From an uncultured Bacillota bacterium (GTDB taxonomy: Bacteria; Bacillota_I; Bacilli_A; RFN20; CAG-826), in NCBI GenBank assembly GCA_949298295.1, contig CASFWS010000022.1, positions 1 to 11,748 on the forward strand: 11,748 bases of DNA. The letters are read 5' to 3'. Positions 1 to 5,048 of this stretch are shown here, piece by piece. Within the stretch, counting starts at the first letter, position 1; every line of letters begins with the position of its first letter. Made by a program: the position numbers and the translations under genes. The notes under the pieces were generated by a model. It had not been told where the DNA came from. It was given only the letters and a program-made list of their open reading frames with translations, and did no database searches.

Positions 1-129
1 GAAAAGATAGGCGTGGGCGATTTTCCCGCTCGCGAGGGCATTGCGAAGGGTCCCGACGACGGCCTTTTGTCCGGCAACCTCGTCGAAAGCTTGCGGGCGG
101 TACTTGAGGTAAAGGGCTTTGTATGACAT
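1..129 (-). CDS. dnaX: DNA polymerase III gamma/tau subunit, N-terminal fragment (truncated by window edge)
   Basis: The reverse strand from position 129 to the window edge encodes 43 residues beginning MSYKALYLKYRPQAFDEVAG and continuing through QKAVVGTLRNAL to a final AHAYLF. The pattern YxKYRPxxFDEVxGQ followed by AHAYLF is the hallmark N-terminus of DnaX, the clamp-loader ATPase of the replicative polymerase. The Walker A loop would follow just beyond the edge, so it cannot be seen. The start is set by the family N-terminus. A GGGTGGA stretch lies directly before the ATG, which is close for a Shine-Dalgarno site. The gene is divergent from prfA. In many Bacillota dnaX is followed by yaaK and recR, which would lie outside the window. 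Identity is by motif recognition only. Confidence 0.88.
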   Translation of the reverse strand, partial: MSYKALYLKYRPQAFDEVAGQKAVVGTLRNALASGKIAHAYLF

Positions 130-139
130 TCCACCCGTG

Positions 140-145
140 ATTATA
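140..145 (-). promoter_or_regulatory. Candidate -10 box for dnaX (TATAAT)
   Basis: An exact TATAAT reads on the reverse strand at 145-140, ten bases before the dnaX ATG at 129. No good -35 is present: the hexamer at a 17-bp spacing (163-168, TGGAAG) matches the consensus at only three positions and lies inside the inverted repeat at 162-178. If this is the real -10, transcription would begin only a few bases before the ATG, giving a very short or leaderless mRNA. The true promoter may therefore lie elsewhere. Confidence 0.45.
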
Positions 146-161
146 GCCTTCGGGCCATCCT

Positions 162-178
162 CCTTCCATTATGGAAGG
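162..178. repeat. Perfect inverted repeat between divergent promoters (possible operator)
   Basis: CCTTCCAT-T-ATGGAAGG is an 8-bp perfect inverted repeat with a single central base at 170. It lies midway between the two oppositely oriented TATAAT boxes, about 20-25 bp from each, and so covers the expected -35 zone of both promoters. No T-run follows it on either strand, so it does not look like an intrinsic terminator. A further CCTT at 182-185 can pair with AAGG at 175-178. Position and symmetry suggest a site for a dimeric DNA-binding protein. That role is inferred, not shown. Confidence 0.5.
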
Positions 179-187
179 GATCCTTAA

Positions 188-196
188 TGCTATAAT
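188..196 (+). promoter_or_regulatory. Candidate extended -10 promoter for prfA (TGCTATAAT)
   Basis: TG-C-TATAAT at 188-196 is an exact extended -10 element. No recognisable TTGACA lies at 16-18 bp upstream, which is common for extended -10 promoters. The predicted start of transcription near 203 leaves about 20 bases of leader before the ATG at 223, enough to include the GGAAG ribosome binding site at 213-217. Confidence 0.65.
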
Positions 197-222
197 GCGT
201 CCGCTTTATGATGGAAGAAACG

Positions 223-1278
223 ATGAGAAACCGCCTCGAGGCGGTAAGGAAACGCTTTGCCGAGATCGAAGAGGAACTTTCTTCCCCCGACATCGGAAGC
301 GATATCAAGCGGCTGACCGACCTGAGCAAGGAGCGGGCCTCCCTTGAAAAGACCAACGAAGAGTACGCGGCCTATCGGAAGCTGGAATCCGATCTTAGGG
401 ACATCGACGGAAATAGCGACCCCGAACTGGCTGAGCTCATGAAGGACGAGCGGAAGAAAATCGGCGCCCGGCTTGAAGAGATGGAAAAGAACTTTGAGTC
501 CGAGCTCATCCCCCAAGATCCCAACGACAAGAAAAACATCATCGTCGAGATCAGGGGCGCGGTCGGCGGGGACGAAGCGAATCTCTTTGCCGGCGATCTC
601 GAAAGGATGTACGTCCGCTATGCCGAGAGTCAGGGCTGGAAGGTCAAGTACATCGATAGCGAGGAAGGGGCGGCCGGCGGCTATTCCTACGTCTCGTTCA
701 TGATCAAGGGCGAGAACGTCTATTCCAAGCTGAAGTTCGAAAGCGGGGCCCATCGGGTCCAGCGCGTCCCGAAGACCGAAGCCTCGGGCCGCATCCATAC
801 TTCCACGGCAACCGTTCTTGTGATGCCCGAAGCCGAGGAGGTCGACGTCAAAATCAACCCGAGCGACCTCAAGATCGACACTTACCGTTCGCAGGGCGCT
901 GGCGGCCAGAACGTCAACAAGACCGAATCGGCCGTTCGGATTACCCACCTCCCGACCGGGATCGTCGTGAGCTGCCAAACCGAGAAAGCCCAGCTCCAGA
1001 ACAAGGAAATCTGCATGCAAATGATCCGGGCCAAGGTTCATGACTTCTACCAGTCGAAGATCGACGAGGCCCGTTCGTCTGAGCGGAAGCTCAAGGTCGG
1101 GACCGGCGAGCGAAGCGAAAAGATCCGCACCTACAACTATCCGCAAAACCGGGTGACCGACCACCGGATCGGCTTTACGGTCAATACTCTTGACCGAGTG
1201 ATGGAAGGCGAGCTCGAGCCCATCGTCGAAGCCCTCATCCACTATGACCAGGAGCAGCGGCTCCTTGAAATGAAATGA
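223..1278 (+). CDS. prfA: Peptide chain release factor 1 (RF1)
   Basis: RF1 recognises UAA and UAG in the ribosomal A site and triggers peptide release. The protein (351 aa from this start) has the coiled N-terminal domain, the RF1 anticodon-like tripeptide in its PxT form (P183-K184-T185, within RVPKTEASGRIHTS), and the catalytic GGQ loop at 227-229 inside GAGGQNVNKTESAVR. The downstream GTGERSEKIRTYNYP block is also typical of the family. An in-frame ATG at 208 exists, but 223 is preferred: GGAAG at 213-217 lies five bases before it, and MRNRLEAVRKRF matches the usual RF1 beginning, whereas 208 would lie only a few bases from the predicted transcript start. The length is close to the family norm of about 355-360 aa. 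Its stop overlaps the prmC start as ATGA, so the two are translationally coupled. PKT instead of PAT is a known sort of variation and does not suggest loss of function. Confidence 0.97.
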   Translation: MRNRLEAVRKRFAEIEEELSSPDIGSDIKRLTDLSKERASLEKTNEEYAAYRKLESDLRDIDGNSDPELAELMKDERKKIGARLEEMEKNFESELIPQDPNDKKNIIVEIRGAVGGDEANLFAGDLERMYVRYAESQGWKVKYIDSEEGAAGGYSYVSFMIKGENVYSKLKFESGAHRVQRVPKTEASGRIHTSTATVLVMPEAEEVDVKINPSDLKIDTYRSQGAGGQNVNKTESAVRITHLPTGIVVSCQTEKAQLQNKEICMQMIRAKVHDFYQSKIDEARSSERKLKVGTGERSEKIRTYNYPQNRVTDHRIGFTVNTLDRVMEGELEPIVEALIHYDQEQRLLEMK

Positions 1279-2117
1279 CCATTGCCGAGGCTTATTCCAA
1301 ATACGCCAAGCTGGCGAAGGAAAAGGGCATCTATTCAATGGATGTTCGGCGCCTCTTGGTCCATTTTGAGCATCTCCGGGACCAGCTCGACGTCATTACG
1401 GAGGGCAAGCGCGAAATGAAGAACCTTGCCTCCTTCGAGGAGGGAATGGAGCGCCTTTTGAACGACGAGCCGGTCGAATACATCATCGGGGAGGCCGAAT
1501 TCCTGACGAGGAAACTCAAGGTCGACCGCCGGGTTCTCATCCCGCGGCTGGAAACCGAGGAGCTGGTCGCTGCCTTCAGCGAGCGGATCGGCGACTATTT
1601 CAACCCGCGGAACATGCTGGCCGTCGCCGACATCGGAACCGGGTCGGGCTGCATCGCCATCGCGGTCAAGGATGCTTTCCCGAATTTCTTTGTCTACGCC
1701 TCTGATGTCTCCGAGGAGGCTTTGGAAGTTGCCAAGGAAAACATTGCTTCGGCCGGCAGCCAGATTGTCCCGCTCCTCGGGGATAGTCTTCAGCCGTATA
1801 TCAAAAGCGGGCGGAAGCTCGATGTCATCATCTCCAATCCACCCTACATCACCGGAGGGGAGTATGTTCAGCCCTCCGTCACGAACTACGAGCCCGAGGG
1901 GGCGCTACTCTTCAGGCCGGACGACAACGTTTACCAAAAGATCCTTTCCCGCTTGGACGAGGTTAAGAAGGGGCCGATCGTCCTCTTCTTCGAAATCAGC
2001 CCCGAGCTCACGGAGTATTTGACCAAGCTCATGGATAGGTATCTCAAAGACTATTCCTACGAATTCATGGAGGACAGCAACGGACTGCTCCGTTTCTTGG
2101 TGATCGACGTCAACTGA
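1275..2117 (+). CDS. prmC: Release factor glutamine N5-methyltransferase
   Basis: PrmC (HemK) transfers a methyl group from S-adenosylmethionine to the glutamine of the GGQ motif in RF1 and RF2, raising their release activity. The 280-aa product has an N-terminal helical substrate-binding region (about 1-100), the SAM-binding motif DIGTGSG at 119-125, and the catalytic NPPY motif at 188-191, which contacts the target glutamine amide. E. coli PrmC carries NPPY at nearly the same position. The start ATG overlaps the prfA stop by four bases, so the enzyme is made with one of its substrates. The other substrate, RF2, is encoded 6 kb downstream in this window. A one-base gap separates its stop from tsaC. 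Confidence 0.95.
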   Translation: MTIAEAYSKYAKLAKEKGIYSMDVRRLLVHFEHLRDQLDVITEGKREMKNLASFEEGMERLLNDEPVEYIIGEAEFLTRKLKVDRRVLIPRLETEELVAAFSERIGDYFNPRNMLAVADIGTGSGCIAIAVKDAFPNFFVYASDVSEEALEVAKENIASAGSQIVPLLGDSLQPYIKSGRKLDVIISNPPYITGGEYVQPSVTNYEPEGALLFRPDDNVYQKILSRLDEVKKGPIVLFFEISPELTEYLTKLMDRYLKDYSYEFMEDSNGLLRFLVIDVN

Positions 2118-2118
2118 T

Positions 2119-2724
2119 ATGGGAAGCAAAGAAGAAATCCAAGCGGCTGGAAGGGCTTTGGCCAATGGCGGAATTGCCGTCTTTCCGACGGAGACCGTTT
2201 ACGGGATTGGCGTTGCCTATAATCAAGAAAATGCCTACAAAACCCTTGTCAAATTGAAGAAAAGGCCGCCGGAAAAACCATTTTCGATGATGTTTTCCTC
2301 CCTTGAGGAAGCCTTGCCTTTCCTTGAGGTCGACGAAAGGAGGAAAGAGGTCATGGCCGCTTTCCTTCCCGGGCAGGTGACGTTTCTTTGCCGATGCGCG
2401 AAGGGGCTCCCGCGGCAATGCGATCTCGGAACCGGAATCGTTGGGGTCCGGGTTCCCGTGGGGGCGGTGGCGGTCGAAGTGCTGAAGGCGGCTGGCTGCC
2501 CCTGCCTGGTGACGAGCGCTAATATCGCCGGGGAAAGATCGGCCCTGACTCTGGAAGAGGCAAAGGCTTATTTTCCGGCGGGGGTCGATGCCTTCGTCGG
2601 CGGCGATTGCGTCTCCAAGGTTGCGACGACCGTCATCGACCTTTCGGGCGAGGAGCCGAAACTCGTGCGCCAAGGGGAAATCCATCTTGAAGACATCGAA
2701 AAGGTTTGGAGGGAGAAACGATGA
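2119..2724 (+). CDS. tsaC: L-threonylcarbamoyladenylate synthase (YrdC/Sua5 family, short form)
   Basis: This enzyme makes threonylcarbamoyl-AMP from threonine, bicarbonate and ATP, the first step of the t6A37 modification of ANN-decoding tRNAs. The 201-aa protein is a single YrdC domain. PTETVYGIG at 23-31, KRPPEKP at 48-54, GVRVP at 109-113 and VTSANIAG from 131 are all signature segments. It ends soon after the TTVIDLSG segment and lacks the Sua5 C-terminal domain, which puts it in the TsaC-like short class rather than full-length Sua5 (about 340 aa). The PGQVTFL segment differs slightly from the more usual PGPVT. A tsaC/sua5 gene close to prfA-prmC is a common Bacillota arrangement. The stop overlaps the rpiB ATG. 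The partner genes tsaB, tsaD and tsaE are not in the window. Confidence 0.93.
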   Translation: MGSKEEIQAAGRALANGGIAVFPTETVYGIGVAYNQENAYKTLVKLKKRPPEKPFSMMFSSLEEALPFLEVDERRKEVMAAFLPGQVTFLCRCAKGLPRQCDLGTGIVGVRVPVGAVAVEVLKAAGCPCLVTSANIAGERSALTLEEAKAYFPAGVDAFVGGDCVSKVATTVIDLSGEEPKLVRQGEIHLEDIEKVWREKR

Positions 2725-3158
2725 AAATTGCCATCGGAAGCGACCATGCCGGCTACATCCTGAAGGAAAGGATCAAGGAGCATTTGCTCAAAGCCGGTTA
2801 TGAGGTCATCGACGTTGGGGCCGATAACGGCACGACGAGCGTCGACTATCCTGTTTATGGCGTGGCAGCCGCCCGGCTGGTGGCCAACGACGAAGCGACC
2901 TACGGCGTCGTTTGCTGCGGGTCGGCCATCGGGATTTCGATTGCCGCGAACAAAGTCCGGGGCATTCGCTGCGGCATCGCCTACAACGACGAAGTGGCCT
3001 CTCTCATGCGGGAGCACAACAACGCTAACATGATTGCCTTCGGAGAACGCGAAATGAGTTCCGAGGATTGCCTGAGGCGTCTCGACATCTTCCTTTCGAC
3101 TCCTTTTGCCGGCGGGCGGCACGCCCGGCGCGTCGAAGAACTCGACAAGATTTCCTGA
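2721..3158 (+). CDS. rpiB: Ribose-5-phosphate isomerase B / sugar-phosphate isomerase of the RpiB-LacAB family
   Basis: RpiB interconverts ribose 5-phosphate and ribulose 5-phosphate in the non-oxidative pentose phosphate pathway. The 145-aa product begins MKIAIGSDHAG, the family signature, with catalytic Cys66 and His99 (in REHNNAN) at the same numbers as in E. coli RpiB. The anion-binding loop reads CGSAIGISIAANK, where most members have CGTGIG or CGSGIG. The ATG at 2721 is chosen over an upstream TTG at 2706 because it matches the conserved N-terminus and has GGAGG/GGGAG just before it. The ATG overlaps the tsaC stop by four bases, so it is coupled to that gene. LacA or LacB (galactose-6-phosphate isomerase) are relatives, but they normally occur as a pair with other lac genes, which are absent here. 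B. subtilis has rpiB (ywlF) in the same neighbourhood. Confidence 0.92.
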   Translation: MKIAIGSDHAGYILKERIKEHLLKAGYEVIDVGADNGTTSVDYPVYGVAAARLVANDEATYGVVCCGSAIGISIAANKVRGIRCGIAYNDEVASLMREHNNANMIAFGEREMSSEDCLRRLDIFLSTPFAGGRHARRVEELDKIS

Positions 3159-3197
3159 TTTCAGGGCCCAAATTCCTTTTCGGCGCTATATAGGGGT

Positions 3198-4370
3198 GTG
3201 GAATCCCCGAGGAAGCAAAGCGTTGCCTGCCCGCGGTGCGGCAATTCCGACCCGCGGGCTTTCGGTTGGAAAGGCGGGGTCCCATATTGCCGGAAGTGCC
3301 TTCCTTTTTCCGGGAAGAGCGCTGAAAAAAGAGCCGGAGAGATCGCCGAACCCCACCTTGAGTTGAAATATTCCCTGAGTGAAGAACAGGCGGCCGTCTC
3401 CAAGAAACTGGTTGCCAACTTCATCCGCGGGGTCGATTCGCTCGTCTATGCCGTCTGCGGGGCCGGGAAGACCGAGCTTTCCTACGGCGTCATCGCCTGT
3501 GCCCTTTCCAAAGGAATGCAGGTCGGCTTTGCCCTTCCCCGCCGGGATGTCGTCATCGAGCTTTGCGAGAGGATAAAGGACGCCTTCCCGCGGAACAAAG
3601 TGGTAGCCGTCTACGGCGGCCACAGCGAAGTCCTCGAAGGCGACATCGTCATTCTTACAACCCATCAGCTTTTCCGTTACGAGCGATATTTCGATCTCCT
3701 GGTCATGGACGAAATCGATGCCTTCCCGTTCAAGGGCGACCCCGTCCTCCATGCTTTCTATGAGCGCTCGGTCAAAGGGAGATCGGTCCTTCTTACGGCG
3801 ACTCCTTCAAAGGAACTGATTGCTGCCTATTCATCGCCAGGCCGGGAGGTCCTTGAACTCCGGACGCGTTTTCACCGCCACCCGATGCCGGTTCCTGGCA
3901 TTTCCTACGTGCCTTCGCCTATGAAAGCCCTCCGCATCGGTAGCCGTCTTCGCTTTTACCAAAAGGAAGGGAGGCCTTGTCTCGTCTTCGTTCCTTCAAA
4001 GGCCGATTCCGAGCGCTTGTTCCTCCAACTCCGACCCTTCTTTCCGAGAGGCTCTTTCGTTCATAGCGAAGATCCTTTACGCGAAGAGAAAATCCGGCGT
4101 TTCAAGAAGAGACAACTCGATTACTTGGTGACCACTTCCGTCCTCGAACGCGGGGTGACGGTGGAAGGGCTTCACGTTATTGTCGCCGATGCCGATCGGG
4201 AGTCGATATACGATGCCGCGGCCCTCATTCAAATTGCCGGGCGGGCCGGCCGGAAAGCCTCCTGCCCGGGAGGCGACGTCTTATTCCTATGCGAGAAAAA
4301 GACAGCCTCGATGGAAGCCGCGATCGCGGAGATAAGGAGGAGCAATGAGTTTCTGCTTAAATTGCCTTAA
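3198..4370 (+). CDS. comFA: ComFA-like DNA helicase/translocase (late competence)
   Basis: ComFA is a cytoplasmic DEAD-box-type ATPase that helps draw transforming single-stranded DNA through the ComEC channel. The 390-aa protein has an N-terminal four-cysteine zinc finger (C11, C14, C31, C34), then helicase domain 1 with Q64, Walker A CGAGKT at 87-92, TTHQL at 154-158, Walker B DEID at 171-174 followed by AFP, and TAT at 200-202. Domain 2 ends with motif VI, QIAGRAGRK, at 345-353. The CGAGKTE and DExDAFP forms are characteristic of ComFA rather than PriA or RecG. The GTG start is assigned because C11 must be included; AGGGG lies only one base upstream, so the start is less certain than others. 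It lies 39 bp after rpiB and overlaps comFC by 26 bp. Competence itself cannot be inferred from these two genes alone. Confidence 0.92.
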   Translation: MESPRKQSVACPRCGNSDPRAFGWKGGVPYCRKCLPFSGKSAEKRAGEIAEPHLELKYSLSEEQAAVSKKLVANFIRGVDSLVYAVCGAGKTELSYGVIACALSKGMQVGFALPRRDVVIELCERIKDAFPRNKVVAVYGGHSEVLEGDIVILTTHQLFRYERYFDLLVMDEIDAFPFKGDPVLHAFYERSVKGRSVLLTATPSKELIAAYSSPGREVLELRTRFHRHPMPVPGISYVPSPMKALRIGSRLRFYQKEGRPCLVFVPSKADSERLFLQLRPFFPRGSFVHSEDPLREEKIRRFKKRQLDYLVTTSVLERGVTVEGLHVIVADADRESIYDAAALIQIAGRAGRKASCPGGDVLFLCEKKTASMEAAIAEIRRSNEFLLKLP

Positions 4371-5022
4371 CGAATATCAGGAAGCCAGTTGGACCGACCT
4401 CTATTCGCCGGAGGTCGTTTGCCCTTCTTGCTATAGCAAGTTCAACCCGCGCCTCGAAAGCTTTCCCTTCATGGGGCGAAAGGCATATTCCCTTTACGAA
4501 TACAATGACTTCTTCAAGACCTCCCTCTATCGTTTCAAAGGATGTTCGGATCTTGCACTTGCTCCTGTTTTCCTGTGTAAAACCGCGTTCTTTTTGCGCC
4601 TTTTCTTTCTCGGTAGCGTCTTGGTTCCGGCCCCGAGCCATCGAGAGGACGATGATGAGAGAGGCTTCAATCACGTTGAGGAAATCTTCAAGGTTTTGGG
4701 CCTTCCCATGGCCATGGTCCTCAAGAAGACGGAACGGGTCAAGCAAGCCGGAAGTAGCCTCAAGGAGCGCCAAGAAGTCGGCAAACGCCTTGCCATCGAA
4801 GGGGGAGAGACCCTTCGCGGGAAAAGAGTTCTCCTTGTCGACGACGTCTTCACGACCGGTTCGACGGCCGCGGCTGCCGGTAAGCTTATCCTTGCTCAAA
4901 AACCGAAGTCACTGGCCTTCTTCTTTCTTTCAAGAGTAGGCAAAAGGAACAGCGGACATCGGGGCTTTGGCGGTTCAGAGGACCCTGAATTGCCCTCATG
5001 CGCGCATGATGGTATCATCTAA
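4345..5022 (+). CDS. comFC: ComFC/GntX-family phosphoribosyltransferase-like competence protein
   Basis: ComFC works with ComFA in transformation, probably in handling incoming single-stranded DNA; its enzymatic reaction is not settled. The 225-aa protein has paired cysteines C4/C7 and C26/C29 that form a zinc site, and a PRPP-binding signature DDVFTTGST at 166-174, typical of type I phosphoribosyltransferases. The ATG follows AAGGAGG at 4334-4340, the strongest ribosome binding site in the window, so comFC is probably translated efficiently despite lying within the last 26 bp of comFA. The end, after FLSRVGK, is a polar tail of about 26 residues (RNSGHRG...AHDGII). That tail is encoded over the secA promoter candidate, so its sequence may be constrained at the DNA level. 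Confidence 0.9.
   Translation: MSFCLNCLNEYQEASWTDLYSPEVVCPSCYSKFNPRLESFPFMGRKAYSLYEYNDFFKTSLYRFKGCSDLALAPVFLCKTAFFLRLFFLGSVLVPAPSHREDDDERGFNHVEEIFKVLGLPMAMVLKKTERVKQAGSSLKERQEVGKRLAIEGGETLRGKRVLLVDDVFTTGSTAAAAGKLILAQKPKSLAFFFLSRVGKRNSGHRGFGGSEDPELPSCAHDGII
4990..5018 (+). promoter_or_regulatory. Candidate secA promoter overlapping the comFC 3' end
   Basis: TTGCCC at 4990-4995 and TATCAT at 5013-5018 are separated by exactly 17 bp, and TGG at 5010-5012 supplies an extended -10. The match is four of six at -35 and five of six at -10. Transcription would begin near 5025 and leave about 24 bases before the secA GTG. The element lies within the last eleven codons of comFC, so secA and its followers can be expressed independently of the competence genes. 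Confidence 0.6.
4996..5009. repeat. Perfect 14-bp palindrome inside the secA promoter spacer
   Basis: TCATGCGCGCATGA equals its own reverse complement and sits between the -35 and -10 candidates. A dimeric regulator bound here would directly block RNA polymerase. It is also coding sequence of comFC. It differs in sequence from the inverted repeat at 162-178. It is not a terminator: the nearest T-run (5028-5033) is 18 bases beyond the arm. Operator function is inferred. Confidence 0.45.
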
Positions 5023-5048
5023 CCCGGTTTTTTAACGAGGATACGAAC

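Noticed and set aside
190..1338. Open frame of 382 codons antisense to prfA
   Set aside because: Its product is low-complexity and Asp/Leu/Val-rich, the typical complement shadow of a conserved GC-rich gene; it also covers the prfA promoter.
5008..5033. Possible terminator between comFC and secA (GATG-GTAT-CATC, then a T-run)
   Set aside because: The hairpin has only four pairs and the six Ts start nine bases beyond it, so it is not a convincing intrinsic terminator.
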